In this document: positions 24,488 to 33,838 of the stretch, in pieces
Numbering within the stretch: position 1 is the stretch's first letter
How the letters are laid out: every line of letters starts with the position of its first letter
Assembly (NCBI RefSeq): GCF_030684035.1
Contig: NZ_JAUXPI010000059.1
Span: forward strand, 1-36,183
Length of the DNA: 36,183 bases
Direction: 5' to 3'
From: Phaeovulum sp.
Lineage (GTDB): Bacteria > Pseudomonadota > Alphaproteobacteria > Rhodobacterales > Rhodobacteraceae
Translations under genes and position numbers: made by a program
The notes under the pieces: generated by a model
Told to the model about the DNA's origin: nothing
The model's input: the letters and a program-made list of their open reading frames with translations, nothing else
The model's database searches: none

Positions 24488-25912
24488 TTGGGCATCGGCG
24501 ATATTGCGGACGGGGTGGCGCGCGGGGTCGAGCAGTTCGGGGCCTCGGTGTCGGCGGCACTATTCGAGCCGGTGCTGCGGCTCGGGGTCACCGGCCTGTC
24601 GCGGTCGGGCAAGACGGTGTTCATCACCTCGCTGGTCGCCAACCTGATGGACCGTGGCCGTATGCCGGGCCTTGTCGCCGCCAGCACCGGCACCATTCGC
24701 GCCGCCTGGCTGCAACCGCAGCCCGACGATACCGTGCCGCGCTTCGATTACGAATCGCACCTCGCGGCGCTCACCGGCCCCGCGCCGCATTGGCCCCAAG
24801 GCACCCGCGCAGTCTCCGAACTCAGGCTTTCGTTCCTGATCCAGCCCGGCGGCATGCTTGGCGCGCTGCGTGGCCCGCGCAAGCTGCACCTCGACATCGT
24901 CGATTACCCCGGCGAATGGCTGCTCGACCTCGCCCTGCTTGACCAGAGCTTTGCCGCATGGTCCGAGGCGACCCTCGCCCGCCTTGCCGCCCGCCCGCTC
25001 GGCCCCGAATACCTCGCAGCGCTTGCCGCCGCTGAGACCGGCGCGGCGTTCACCGAACCCGCCGCGCAGGCGCTCGCCGCTGCCTTTACCGCGCATCTGC
25101 TGGCCAGCCGCGCTGCGGGCTGGTCGGATTGCACACCGGGGCGCTTTCTGCTGCCGGGCGAGCTTGCGGGTTCGCCGGTGCTGACCTTCGCGCCGATGCC
25201 GCGCCCCGCCGATGCGCCGCGCGGCTGCCTCTGGCGCGAAATGGCGCGGCGCTTTGCGGCGTACAAGGCGCATGTGGTGCGGCCGTTCTTCCGCGACCAT
25301 TTCGCCCGCATCGACCGGCAGGTGGTGTTGCTCGACGCGCTCGGGGCAATCCATGCCGGGCCGCAGGCGGTGGAAGACATGCGCCGCGCCATGGCCGAGA
25401 TCCTCACCGCCTTCCGCCCCGGCCGCTCCGGGCGACTGGCGCGCCTGATCGGCATCAAACGCATCGACCGGATCCTGTTTGCCGCCACCAAGGCCGATCA
25501 TCTGCACCATTCGCAGCACCCGCAACTGACCGCGATCATGCAGGCGATGCTGCGCGAGGCGCGCGACCGCGCCAGTTTCGCCGGGGCCCGCACCGAGGCG
25601 TTGGCAATTGCCGCGCTGCGCACCACCACCGAGGAAACCCTGAGCCACAACGGCGCGCCGCTTGAGGCGGTGCGCGGAACGCTGGCGGACGGGCGGCAGG
25701 CGGCCTTCTACCCCGGCGCGCTGCCCGATGACCCGGGGCAGCTTCTGACCCCGGCGCGGCAAGGTGCCACGAAATGGCTCGGGGCCGATTACGCGATGAT
25801 GGATTTTCGCCCCGCCGCGCAGCGGCTGAAACCCGGCGACGGCCCGCCGCACATCAGGCTCGACCGCGCCGCCGAATTCCTGCTGGGCGACAAGCTCGCG
25901 AGGCCCAGATGA
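24488..25912 (+). CDS. ycjX: YcjX-like P-loop NTPase (DUF463)
   Basis: The conserved N terminus (GIGDIADGVARGVEQFG) begins at a TTG codon at 24488, with a GGGGG stretch 9-10 bases upstream. No ATG lies nearby in frame, and longer readings run into the repeat tract. The 474-residue product has a Walker A GLSRSGKT at 36-43 and family segments LDIVDYPGEWLLDLAL, WREMARRFAAYKAHVVRPFFRDHF, DRQVVLLDALGA and FAATKADHLHH (G4-like). It is a predicted stress-linked ATPase. It overlaps the YcjF-type gene by 4 bases. Confidence 0.85.
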   Translation: MGIGDIADGVARGVEQFGASVSAALFEPVLRLGVTGLSRSGKTVFITSLVANLMDRGRMPGLVAASTGTIRAAWLQPQPDDTVPRFDYESHLAALTGPAPHWPQGTRAVSELRLSFLIQPGGMLGALRGPRKLHLDIVDYPGEWLLDLALLDQSFAAWSEATLARLAARPLGPEYLAALAAAETGAAFTEPAAQALAAAFTAHLLASRAAGWSDCTPGRFLLPGELAGSPVLTFAPMPRPADAPRGCLWREMARRFAAYKAHVVRPFFRDHFARIDRQVVLLDALGAIHAGPQAVEDMRRAMAEILTAFRPGRSGRLARLIGIKRIDRILFAATKADHLHHSQHPQLTAIMQAMLREARDRASFAGARTEALAIAALRTTTEETLSHNGAPLEAVRGTLADGRQAAFYPGALPDDPGQLLTPARQGATKWLGADYAMMDFRPAAQRLKPGDGPPHIRLDRAAEFLLGDKLARPR

Positions 25913-26973
25913 AAGACCCGAACCCCGGCTCCCGCCCCGAACCGCTCGGCGTTCCCCGCCCCGGCACCCGCCCCGGACCGGTCCTGATCGAACTTGCAGG
26001 CAGCGCGCCAAGCCCCGCCGATGCCGCCCCGGTGCCCGACCTTGGCACCCTTGCCCCGCCCGAGGGCCGCGCCATGCAGATCGCGGCGCGGCTTGCGGCG
26101 CGGCGGCCATCGCGGCTGACGCGGTTTTTCTGGCAGGCGGCGCTGGCGCTGACGGGTTTTCTCGCCTCGGTCGCGGCATGGAACTTTCTGAGCGGCCTGA
26201 TCGCCGCGCATCCGCTTCTGGGCTGGCTCGGCACCGGCCTGCTTGCCGCCTTCCTGATCGCCGCAGCGCTTCTGGCACTGCGCGAGCTTGCGGCCTTCGC
26301 CCGCCTCGCCCGCCTCGACCGGGTGCACCGCGCTGCCTCGGCGGCTCTTGCCTCGGGCAACCTCACCGCGGCGCGCGCGGTGACGGCGCGGCTTCGCGCG
26401 CTCTATGCCGGTCGGGCGGAGCTTGCATGGGCGCGGGCTCGGCTTGCCGAACGCGAGGCCGAAATGCTGGATGCGGAAAGCCTGCTCGGCCTTGCCGAAA
26501 CCGAACTTATGGCCCCGCTCGATGCCGCCGCACGGGCCGAGGTCGAGGCGGCGGCGCGGCTTGTCGCCACGGTTACCGCGCTGGTGCCGCTGGCGCTTGC
26601 CGATGTCGTGGCGGCGCTGACCGCCAACCTGCGGATGATCCGCCGGGTGGCCGAGATTTACGGCGGCCGCGCCGGAACCTTCGGCAGCTGGCGGCTGGCG
26701 CGCACGGTAATGACGCATCTGGTGGCAACCGGCGCGGTGGCCGTGGGCGATGACCTGATCGAAACCGTGGCGGGCGGCGGCCTGCTTGCCAAGCTTTCGC
26801 GGCGCTTTGGCGAAGGCGTGGTGAACGGCGCGCTTACTGCCCGCGTTGGTATTGCCGCGATCGAGGTCTGCCGCCCGCTGGCCTTCACCGTACTCCCGCG
26901 CCCGAAGGTGCGCGCGCTTGTGGGCCGCGCATTGGCAGGGCTGTTTGGCACTCGCGACAAGCCCGAGGAATAG
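25909..26973 (+). CDS. YcjF/TIGR01620 family membrane protein (DUF697)
   Basis: The 354-residue protein has a proline-rich cytoplasmic N terminus (about 1-65), two membrane helices (about 72-95 and 105-125; LALTGFLASVAAWNFL and LLAAFLIAAALLAL), and a C-terminal DUF697 domain (YGGRAGTFGSWRLARTVMTHLVATGAV...). It is coupled to ycjX by an ATGA overlap, the usual arrangement. Molecular function is not established. Confidence 0.85.
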   Translation: MKDPNPGSRPEPLGVPRPGTRPGPVLIELAGSAPSPADAAPVPDLGTLAPPEGRAMQIAARLAARRPSRLTRFFWQAALALTGFLASVAAWNFLSGLIAAHPLLGWLGTGLLAAFLIAAALLALRELAAFARLARLDRVHRAASAALASGNLTAARAVTARLRALYAGRAELAWARARLAEREAEMLDAESLLGLAETELMAPLDAAARAEVEAAARLVATVTALVPLALADVVAALTANLRMIRRVAEIYGGRAGTFGSWRLARTVMTHLVATGAVAVGDDLIETVAGGGLLAKLSRRFGEGVVNGALTARVGIAAIEVCRPLAFTVLPRPKVRALVGRALAGLFGTRDKPEE

Positions 26974-26976
26974 GGC

Positions 26977-27867
26977 CTAGCCCTCGCTCGGACAGGCCGC
27001 CGCCGCTGCCTTCAGCGCGGCGAGCGCCGCCTGTACCTTTGGCGTGCGGTGCAGATCGACATGGCTGACAAGCCACAAGGGCGCTGACCATTCCGGGCGC
27101 GGCCCCATCACCTCGACCAGATCGCTGCGCCCGCGTGCCTCCAGCACCGGCAGAAAGCCAAGCCCGATGCCCGCCACAATCGCCGCGCGCTGCGCATCGG
27201 CTTCATTCGTGGCGAAGACGATGGTTTCGCGTGGCACATGGTCGAACAGCCAGCGGTGATAGGGCGCGCGGCCCCCGGCGGCTTCGGGGCCGACAAACCG
27301 GTGCCGCGCCAGATCGGCATCGCTTGCCGGGGTGCCATGCGCCGCCAGATAGGCGGGGGCGGCGTAAAGCGCGGTCTGCCGCTCGGTCAGCGGCTGCACC
27401 ACGTTGTCGGGCTCGGCGGGCTTGGCCCCCGCACGGATCGCCACATGCGCCTCGCCGTATTCCAGCCGGAACACCCGAAGGTCGGTGATGTAGCGCAGCC
27501 GCACCGCCGGGTGCTCGGCAACCAGCCGCGCCATCGCCGGTATCACCATGGCCGAAAGGTTCGGCAGCGAGGTGATGATCAACTCGCCCGAAACCTCGCC
27601 GCCCGCCCCGGCAATGCGCGCGCCAAGCTGGGCAAACTGGTCTTCCGTCGCCTGTGCCACCGCCAAGAGCAGCCGCCCCGCCTCGGTCGGCGTGTAGCCG
27701 CGCGGGTGGCGCTGGAAAAGCCGCGCCCCAAGCCGCGCCTCCAGCGCGTCGATATGGCGGATCACGGTAGCATGGTGCACCCCCATCACCTCGGCCGCGC
27801 CGGAAACCGTGCCAACCCGCGCGACCTGATAGGCGGTGCGAATCTCGTCCCAGTTTTCAAAGCCCAT
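26977..27867 (-). CDS. LysR family transcriptional regulator
   Basis: The 296-residue product from ATG 27867 has an N-terminal winged helix-turn-helix (WDEIRTAYQVARVGTVSGAAEVMGVHHATVIRHIDALEARLGARLFQR) and a C-terminal substrate-binding domain. It is convergent with the YcjF gene, with 3 bases between stops, and divergent from ffh. No obvious target lies next to it. The long in-frame extension to 28302 lies antisense to the ffh promoter and 5' end and is rejected. Confidence 0.85.
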   Translation of the reverse strand: MGFENWDEIRTAYQVARVGTVSGAAEVMGVHHATVIRHIDALEARLGARLFQRHPRGYTPTEAGRLLLAVAQATEDQFAQLGARIAGAGGEVSGELIITSLPNLSAMVIPAMARLVAEHPAVRLRYITDLRVFRLEYGEAHVAIRAGAKPAEPDNVVQPLTERQTALYAAPAYLAAHGTPASDADLARHRFVGPEAAGGRAPYHRWLFDHVPRETIVFATNEADAQRAAIVAGIGLGFLPVLEARGRSDLVEVMGPRPEWSAPLWLVSHVDLHRTPKVQAALAALKAAAAACPSEG

Positions 27868-27973
27868 CTGTGCACCCGCAAACAATTCCTGTGCATTTTG
27901 CGCCGCTCGGTGTGGCCGCGCAATGATGTTCTGGCCGCCACCTTTCGCCAGCGTGCCCCGGCACCGCTGGCGG

Positions 27974-28002
27974 TTGACTCCTCCCTGCTTTGCCCCTAGA
28001 TC
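27974..28002 (+). promoter_or_regulatory. Sigma-70 promoter of ffh
   Basis: TTGACT at 27974-27979 and TAGATC at 27997-28002 are separated by exactly 17 bases. The -35 matches the consensus at 5 of 6 positions. It lies about 120 bases upstream of ffh and probably drives the ffh to rpmE block. Confidence 0.6.
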
Positions 28003-28123
28003 GACCGCATTCCCCGGAGGCATGCGCTTCCGGTCCTTATGCCATTGGCAGGGATCGCCGTCAGTCAGCGCGTTGCGCCCACTGGCGCCCTTGGTCTTTG
28101 CCGCAGTCCCCGGAGGGCGCGCG

Positions 28124-29629
28124 ATGTTCGAGAACCTATCCGAACGCCTTGGCGGGGTGTTCGCGCGGCTGACCAAACAGGGCGCGCTGAGCGAGGCCGA
28201 CGTTGCCACCGCGCTGCGCGAAGTGCGGGTGGCGCTTCTGGAAGCCGATGTTTCGCTTTCCGTGGCGCGCGATTTCATCAAGGCGGTCGAGGCCAAGGCC
28301 AAGGGTCAGGCGGTCACCAAATCGGTTACCCCCGGCCAGCAGGTCGTGAAGATCGTCCATGACGAACTGATCCGGGTTCTGGCAGGCGACGGCGAACCCG
28401 ACGCGCTGAAAATCGACAATCCGCCCGCAGCACTCTTGATGGTCGGCCTGCAAGGCTCGGGCAAGACCACCACCACCGCCAAGCTCGCCCGCCGCCTCAA
28501 GGAGCGTAACGGCAAGCGCGTGCTGATGGCCTCGCTTGACGTGAACCGCCCGGCGGCGATGGAACAGCTTGCCATCCTTGGCACCCAGATCGGCGTCGAT
28601 ACGCTGCCGATCGTGCCGGGGCAAAAGCCGGTCGACATCGCCAAACGCGCGCGCCAGCAGGCAAGCCTCGGCGGCTATGATGTCTACCTGCTCGACACCG
28701 CCGGGCGGCTGCATATCGACGAAGTGCTGATGGCCGAAGTGCAGGCGGTGCGCGATGCCACCAACCCGCGCGAAACCCTGCTGGTGGTCGATGGCCTGAC
28801 CGGGCAAGACGCGGTGAACGTCGCGACCGAATTTGACGGCAAGGTCGGCATCACCGGCGTCGTCCTGACCCGGATGGATGGCGACGGGCGCGGCGGTGCC
28901 GCGCTTTCGATGCGCGCCGTCACCGGCAAGCCGATCCGCTTCGTCGGCCTCGGCGAAAAACTCGACGCGCTTGAAACCTTCGAGGCAGAGCGCATCGCCG
29001 GCCGCATTCTCGGCATGGGCGATATCGTGGCGCTGGTCGAAAAGGCGCAGGAAACCTTCGAGGCCGAACAGGCCGAGCGGATGATGCGGCGCTTCCAGAA
29101 GGGCCTGTTCAACATGAACGACCTGCGCGGCCAGCTTGACCAGATGCTGAAGATGGGCGGCATGCAGGGCGTCATGGGCATGCTGCCCGGCATGGGCAAG
29201 ATGGCCAAGGCAGCCGAGACGGCGGGCTTTGATGACCGCATGCTGCGCCGCCAGATTGCGCTGATCGGCTCGATGACCAAAAAGGAACGCGCCAACCCCG
29301 ACCTGCTGCAAGCCAGCCGCAAAAAGCGTATCGCCGCCGGGGCCGGGCTTGATGTGGCCGAACTCAACCGCCTGATGAAGATGCACCGGCAGATGGCCGA
29401 CACGATGAAGAAGATGGGGCGTGGCGGCATGCTCAAGCAGGCGATGAAGGGCATGATGGGCGGCAAGGGCGGCCTGCCCGACCTGAAAAACATGGACCCC
29501 GCGCAATTGGAAGAGGCGGCGCGCGCGATGAAAGTGGCTGGCGGCATGGGCGGCGGCTTTCCGGGTGCGCCGGGCGGGCTGAAACTGCCCGGCGGGCTGT
29601 CCGGGCTGGGGCTTGGCCGCAAGAAATGA
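28124..29629 (+). CDS. ffh: Signal recognition particle protein Ffh
   Basis: SRP GTPase that binds 4.5S RNA and signal sequences for co-translational targeting. CGGAGGG precedes ATG 28124. The 501-residue product has an N domain, a GTPase G domain with GLQGSGKT (108-115), DTAGRLH and TRMDGDGRGGAALS, and a Met-rich M domain (QLDQMLKMGGMQGVMGMLPGM...). The tail is Gly/Met/Lys rich. The 4.5S RNA gene was not found here. It overlaps the next gene by 4 bases. Confidence 0.96.
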   Translation: MFENLSERLGGVFARLTKQGALSEADVATALREVRVALLEADVSLSVARDFIKAVEAKAKGQAVTKSVTPGQQVVKIVHDELIRVLAGDGEPDALKIDNPPAALLMVGLQGSGKTTTTAKLARRLKERNGKRVLMASLDVNRPAAMEQLAILGTQIGVDTLPIVPGQKPVDIAKRARQQASLGGYDVYLLDTAGRLHIDEVLMAEVQAVRDATNPRETLLVVDGLTGQDAVNVATEFDGKVGITGVVLTRMDGDGRGGAALSMRAVTGKPIRFVGLGEKLDALETFEAERIAGRILGMGDIVALVEKAQETFEAEQAERMMRRFQKGLFNMNDLRGQLDQMLKMGGMQGVMGMLPGMGKMAKAAETAGFDDRMLRRQIALIGSMTKKERANPDLLQASRKKRIAAGAGLDVAELNRLMKMHRQMADTMKKMGRGGMLKQAMKGMMGGKGGLPDLKNMDPAQLEEAARAMKVAGGMGGGFPGAPGGLKLPGGLSGLGLGRKK

Positions 29630-30156
29630 CCGCGCTGAGCGTCCATATCCCGGTTCTTGAAACCGAGCGGCTGGTCCTGCGCGCCAACCGTTTCGAGGAT
29701 TTCGAGCCCTATGCCGCCTTCTATCAGACCGGGCGCGCCGCATTGCGCGGCGGTCTGCGCGATCGCTGGAACGCCTGGCGCAGCTTTTGCGCCGAAAGCG
29801 GGCATTGGGTGATCCGCGGCTACGGCTTCTTCGCGGTCGAGGAAAAGGCCACCGGTTCCTACGTCGGTCAGGTCGGCCCCTATTTCCCCGATGGCTGGCC
29901 CGAGCCTGAAATCGGCTGGATGGTCATCGCGGGTTTCGAGGGCAAGGGCTACGCCCATGAAGCCGCCGTGGCGGCGCGCGACTTCGCCTTTGCAAAGCTC
30001 GGCTGGCGCACTGCCATCAGCGTGATCCACCCCCAGAACGAACGCTCGCAGAGCCTCGCCCGCCGCATGGGTGCCCGGCTCGAAGGCACCGCCGAGGTTC
30101 TGGGCAGTGCCGCGCAGGTCTGGCACCACCCGGTGCCGCCGGGGGCCCCAGCATGA
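29626..30156 (+). CDS. GNAT family N-acetyltransferase (RimJ/RimL-like), copy 1
   Basis: The 176-residue GNAT starts by LETERLVLRANRFEDFEPYAAF and has the acyl-CoA site region IAGFEGKGYAHEAAVAARDFAF, then IHPQNERSQSLARRMGARLEG. Its substrate is unknown; RimJ/RimL-like members acetylate protein N termini or small amines. It overlaps ffh and the next gene by 4 bases each, and is a clear paralogue of the next gene. Confidence 0.82.
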   Translation: MTALSVHIPVLETERLVLRANRFEDFEPYAAFYQTGRAALRGGLRDRWNAWRSFCAESGHWVIRGYGFFAVEEKATGSYVGQVGPYFPDGWPEPEIGWMVIAGFEGKGYAHEAAVAARDFAFAKLGWRTAISVIHPQNERSQSLARRMGARLEGTAEVLGSAAQVWHHPVPPGAPA

Positions 30157-30686
30157 TCACGCTGGCCGCCACCCCGATGCTGGAAACCGAAAGGCTGCTG
30201 CTGCGCGCGCCCGAAGGCGGCGACTGGCCCGCCTTCGACGCCTTTCTGGCTAGCGACCGCGCCGCATTCGTGCGCTCGGTCGATTATACCGAGGCAATCT
30301 CGTGGCGCGCCTGGGGCCACGTCATCGGCCATTGGGCGATGCGCGGCTTTGGCACCTTCGTGATCACCCGTCGCGACGATCGCCGTGCCATAGGCATGTG
30401 CGGGCCCTGGTTCCCCGCCACCTGGCCGGAGCCCGAAATCGGCTGGACCCTCTGGGACGCAGGAGCCGAAGGCGCGGGCTACGCCCGCGAGGCCGCCCGC
30501 GCCACCATCGCCCATGCCTTCGGCCCGCTCGGCTGGCAAACCGCCGTCAGCTACATCGCCCCCGCCAACGCCCGCTCCATCGCACTGGCCGAAAGGCTTG
30601 GTGCCCGCCTCGACCCCGCCGCCGCCCACCCCGGCGACGAGCCGACCCTGGTCTTCCGCCACCCCACGCCGGAGACCGCAGCATGA
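30153..30686 (+). CDS. GNAT family N-acetyltransferase (RimJ/RimL-like), copy 2
   Basis: The 177-residue GNAT shares with copy 1 the segments MLETERLLLRAPEGGDWPAF, FPATWPEPEIGW and GAGYAREAARATIAHAF, and ends with NARSIALAERLGARLD. The shared WPEPEIGW core shows tandem duplication. The two have diverged well beyond recent duplication, so they may act on different substrates or as a heterodimer. Confidence 0.82.
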   Translation: MITLAATPMLETERLLLRAPEGGDWPAFDAFLASDRAAFVRSVDYTEAISWRAWGHVIGHWAMRGFGTFVITRRDDRRAIGMCGPWFPATWPEPEIGWTLWDAGAEGAGYAREAARATIAHAFGPLGWQTAVSYIAPANARSIALAERLGARLDPAAAHPGDEPTLVFRHPTPETAA

Positions 30687-30694
30687 CCCGCTCC

Positions 30695-30742
30695 GCTTCT
30701 TCATCGCCCAAATTCCCCGGGGTCCGGGGCGGCACCCCGGCC
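30695..30742. repeat. REP-like palindromic element
   Basis: CTTCTT-n-CCAAATTCCCCGGGGTCC is followed by CCGGGG-CGGCA-CCCCGG. This parallels the element at 19024-19077. It lies in the gap between the second GNAT and chorismate mutase. Confidence 0.55.
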
Positions 30743-30771
30743 CTTGCCGCGAGCCTCAGGGAGTGCCAGCC

Positions 30772-31068
30772 ATGACCGACACCGCCGCCCGCGCCGCCGC
30801 CCTGCTGCGCGACCACCGCGCCAGCATCGACCGGCTCGATGCGATCCTTGTCTATACCCTCGCCGAACGCTTCAAGCGCACCCAAGACGTGGGCAGGCTG
30901 AAGGCCGAACACGCGCTGCCACCCTCCGACCCCGACCGCGAAGCCCAGCAGATCGCGCGGCTCGAAGAACTGGCGCGCGAGGCCGACCTCGACCCCGCCT
31001 TCGCCAAGAAATTCCTCACCTTCGTGATTTCCGAAGTGATCCGGCATCACGAGCAATTCCTCAAATAG
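30772..31068 (+). CDS. Chorismate mutase (AroQ type)
   Basis: It converts chorismate to prephenate for Phe and Tyr synthesis. The 98-residue all-helical protein has the AroQ pattern: RASIDRLDAILVYTLAERFKRTQDVGRLKAEHALPPSDPDREAQQIARLEELA, with Arg, Lys and Asp residues in the expected helices. The end FVISEVIRHHEQ is also typical of small alphaproteobacterial CMs. CAGGGAG lies 8 bases before the ATG. Confidence 0.88.
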   Translation: MTDTAARAAALLRDHRASIDRLDAILVYTLAERFKRTQDVGRLKAEHALPPSDPDREAQQIARLEELAREADLDPAFAKKFLTFVISEVIRHHEQFLK

Positions 31069-31107
31069 CGGCACCGCCGCGACCCTGAAACCCAAGGAGA
31101 CTGAACA

Positions 31108-31458
31108 ATGTCGATGAAAATCCGCCTCGCCCGTGGTGGCTCCAACAAGCGCCCGCATTATTCGATCGTGGCAACCGACAGCCGCATGCCGCGCGATGGC
31201 CGCTTCCTCGAAAAGCTGGGCACCTACAACCCGCTGCTGGCCAAGGACAGCGAAGACCGCGTCAAGCTCAACCTCGAGCGGGCGCAATACTGGCTTGGCC
31301 AGGGCGCGCAGCCGACCGACCGCGTCGCGCGCTTTCTGGAAACTGCCGGGGTGATCGCCAAGACCGTGCGCTCGAACCCCAAGGCCGCGCAGCCGGGCGA
31401 AAAAGCCGTCAAGCGCGCCGCCGAAAAGGCCGCCAAGGCCGAAAAGACCGCCGAGTAA
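31108..31458 (+). CDS. rpsP: 30S ribosomal protein S16
   Basis: The 116-residue protein starts [21 protein letters not shown] and contains [17 protein letters not shown] and [21 protein letters not shown], all diagnostic of S16. The C terminus carries a Lys/Ala-rich tail common in alphaproteobacteria. AAGGAGA precedes the start. Confidence 0.96.
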   Translation: MSMKIRLARGGSNKRPHYSIVATDSRMPRDGRFLEKLGTYNPLLAKDSEDRVKLNLERAQYWLGQGAQPTDRVARFLETAGVIAKTVRSNPKAAQPGEKAVKRAAEKAAKAEKTAE

Positions 31459-31524
31459 CCGGCACGCGGCGCATTCCTTGGCCGGGCAGCCCTTGCCCGG
31501 TCTTCGCCTTTGGGAGCATGGCCG

Positions 31525-32034
31525 ATGAGCAAGCCCGAGCTGATCTGCGTTGGTGCCATTGCGGGTGCCTTCGGCGTGCAGGGCGAGGTGCGGCTGAAAA
31601 GCTTTTGCGCGCAGCCTCAGGACATCGCGCTTTATGCGCCGCTGCTTACCGAAGACCGCGCCCGGAGTTTCACCGTCAAGCTGACGCGCCCGGTGGCGGG
31701 CGGATTTGCCGCGCGGCTCGGCGGCATCGCCAGCAAAGAGGCGGCAGACGCGCTCCGGGGGGTGACGCTTTGGGCCGAGAAATCGAAACTGCCGTCGCTT
31801 CCCGATGACGAATTTTACCACGCCGATCTGATCGGGCTCGAGGTGGTCGACACCGGCGGTGTGCGGCTCGGGCAGGTGCGCGCCGTGCACAACCACGGCG
31901 CGGGCGACATTCTTGAGGTGTTCGTGCCGGGGGTGCCCGCCGCGCTGCTCTTGCCCTTCACCCGCGCCGTGGTGCCCACCGTGGACCTCACCCGGGGCCG
32001 TATCGTCGCCGACCCGCCCGAGGAGGTCGAATGA
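31525..32034 (+). CDS. rimM: 16S rRNA maturation factor RimM
   Basis: It assists 30S head maturation and binds S19. The start at 31525 has GGGAG 8 bases upstream; ATG 31518 is out of frame. The 169-residue product has [19 protein letters not shown] in the N-terminal RimM domain and a PRC-barrel C-terminal part ([36 protein letters not shown]). Overlaps the next gene by 4 bases. Confidence 0.95.
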   Translation: MSKPELICVGAIAGAFGVQGEVRLKSFCAQPQDIALYAPLLTEDRARSFTVKLTRPVAGGFAARLGGIASKEAADALRGVTLWAEKSKLPSLPDDEFYHADLIGLEVVDTGGVRLGQVRAVHNHGAGDILEVFVPGVPAALLLPFTRAVVPTVDLTRGRIVADPPEEVE

Positions 32035-32957
32035 CCCTGCGCTGGAAGAACCGGCTGTTCTACCTCTCCGGCGCGCTGCTTTACGCGGGGCCGCTGCTGG
32101 CCGGGCTTGCGGGTCAGGGTGTTGCGGCGGGTCTGGTGCTGACAGCGGTGTTCACGCTCTGGCAGGTGCTCCTGCACCCCGAGCGCTGGCCCAAGACTGC
32201 CGCCGATTGGGCAAGGCCCGCGCCGCTCGCGGCGGCGGCGCTGACCGTGGCGGTGCAGGCGCTGGTGGTGGCGCTGGTGCTCGGCCTCGGGCGCGGCCTC
32301 GCGGCGCTTGGGCTGGGCCTGCCGGGTTTGCCGCTGGCCATGCCGATCATTCTGGCGCTGGTCGGCGTGGCGCTGGCGCGGCTTGCCTGGAACCCGCAGG
32401 AACGGGTCGAGATGGAGGCCTTTCTCGACGAGGCCATCGCCCAGATCGAGGGCATGGCAGCCGCTGCGCCCGATGCCGCCCCATCAAGCCCCGCCCCGCA
32501 ACAAAGCCAGTCCGACTGGCTTCTGGCGGGCTTTGCCAACGACCTGCACGAAGCGGGTGCCGGCAGCGCCGAATGCGACAATCTGGTGCGCCAACTGGTG
32601 AAGCTCGACGAACCCGAGCACGAGGTCTTGGGCGTGCTGCTTGAATGGCGCAGCTTTCACCCGCTCTGCGAGGCGGCGCTGCTGCGCTATGTCGGCCACC
32701 CCTTCACGGTGGGGCTGCGGCTTGACCCCGAGCAGGTGGTGGATTGGGTCGAGGCCGCGCTGAGGGTGCCCGAAACGCAGACCGATGCTGCGGCAATGGC
32801 GCATGGCTGGCTGGGCAAGGCCGAATCCTGCGGCGGCTTCGGTCTGGCAACGCCGCGCCTGCTGGCGCTGCTGCAAACGGCGCTCGAAGCCGCCCCTGAC
32901 GCCGATCTGGCCCCGAGCCTGCAAAACTTGCGGACCGCACTGGAACCGGCGTCATGA
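32031..32957 (+). CDS. Uncharacterised membrane protein in the rimM-trmD gap
   Basis: The 308-residue protein has about four hydrophobic helices in its first 120 residues ([67 protein letters not shown]). A soluble, helical C-terminal domain rich in Glu, Asp and Ala follows (about 125-308). I do not recognise a named family. It overlaps both rimM and trmD by 4 bases, so it is translationally coupled to ribosome-maturation genes. Confidence 0.8.
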   Translation: MTLRWKNRLFYLSGALLYAGPLLAGLAGQGVAAGLVLTAVFTLWQVLLHPERWPKTAADWARPAPLAAAALTVAVQALVVALVLGLGRGLAALGLGLPGLPLAMPIILALVGVALARLAWNPQERVEMEAFLDEAIAQIEGMAAAAPDAAPSSPAPQQSQSDWLLAGFANDLHEAGAGSAECDNLVRQLVKLDEPEHEVLGVLLEWRSFHPLCEAALLRYVGHPFTVGLRLDPEQVVDWVEAALRVPETQTDAAAMAHGWLGKAESCGGFGLATPRLLALLQTALEAAPDADLAPSLQNLRTALEPAS

Positions 32958-33787
32958 CCGAAAAACCCTCCCGCTCGCATGGCCGCATCGCCATTTCCGC
33001 CTCGGCCACGCCGCGAGAGTTGATGGCCGACAGCGCCCGCCTGAAAGGTGCCTGGACCGCCCGCATCATCACGCTGTTCCCCGAGGCATTTCCCGGCACG
33101 CTTGGCCTCAGCCTCACCGGCAAGGCGCTTGCCGAGGGGCTCTGGGCGCTCGAGACCATCGATTTGCGGCCGTTCGGCATCGGCCGCCACCGCAATGTCG
33201 ATGACAACCCCGCCGGGGGCGGCGCGGGCATGGTGCTGCGCGCCGATGTGGTCGGCGCGGCGCTGGCCGAGGCCGCCATCGGCACCCCGCCCGATCGCGC
33301 CCGCTGGCCGGTCCTCTACCTCTCCCCGCGCGGCAAGCCGTTCACGCAGGAAATGGCGCGCGCCCTTGCAAAAGCCGAAGGCCTGACCCTGCTTTGCGGC
33401 CGTTTCGAGGGTGTCGATCAGCGCGCGCTCGACCATTTCGGCGTCGAGGAGGTCAGCATTGGCGATTTTGTCCTGACCGGCGGCGAGATCGCCGCTCAGG
33501 CCTTGATTGACGCGACGGTCCGCCTTATACCCCGCGTGCTTGGGAATCAGGCCTCCACCGAGGAAGAAAGCTTCTCGCACGGGCTTCTGGAACACCCGCA
33601 CTACACACGACCCACTGTCTGGGAAGGCCGCGCGATACCGGAAACGCTTCAATCCGGGCACCACGCGAAGATGGCCGACTGGCGGCGGAACATGGCCGAA
33701 AGGCTGACCAAGGAAAGACGACCTGACCTCTGGCGGGCTTATTGTGCAGCGCACATGCGGGACCCGGATGAAGACCAAGAGCTCTGA
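32954..33787 (+). CDS. trmD: tRNA (guanine(37)-N1)-methyltransferase TrmD
   Basis: It methylates G37 of tRNAs using SAM, preventing +1 frameshifts. The 277-residue protein has the SPOUT trefoil-knot motifs LYLSPRGKPFTQEMARAL, LLCGRFEGVDQRALDHFGVEEVSIGDFVLTGGE and GNQASTEEESFSHGLLEHPHYTRP. About 35 extra residues precede the usual start (RIITLFPEAFPGTLG). Confidence 0.96.
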   Translation: MTEKPSRSHGRIAISASATPRELMADSARLKGAWTARIITLFPEAFPGTLGLSLTGKALAEGLWALETIDLRPFGIGRHRNVDDNPAGGGAGMVLRADVVGAALAEAAIGTPPDRARWPVLYLSPRGKPFTQEMARALAKAEGLTLLCGRFEGVDQRALDHFGVEEVSIGDFVLTGGEIAAQALIDATVRLIPRVLGNQASTEEESFSHGLLEHPHYTRPTVWEGRAIPETLQSGHHAKMADWRRNMAERLTKERRPDLWRAYCAAHMRDPDEDQEL

Positions 33788-33838
33788 GGCCGCGCACATC
33801 TTCACGGGAAAAACCGTGAGCAATTGAAAGGACTTGCG

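Noticed and set aside
27868-28123. 4.5S RNA gene upstream of ffh
   Set aside because: No long hairpin with the conserved SRP RNA tip was recognised; only a promoter is supported.
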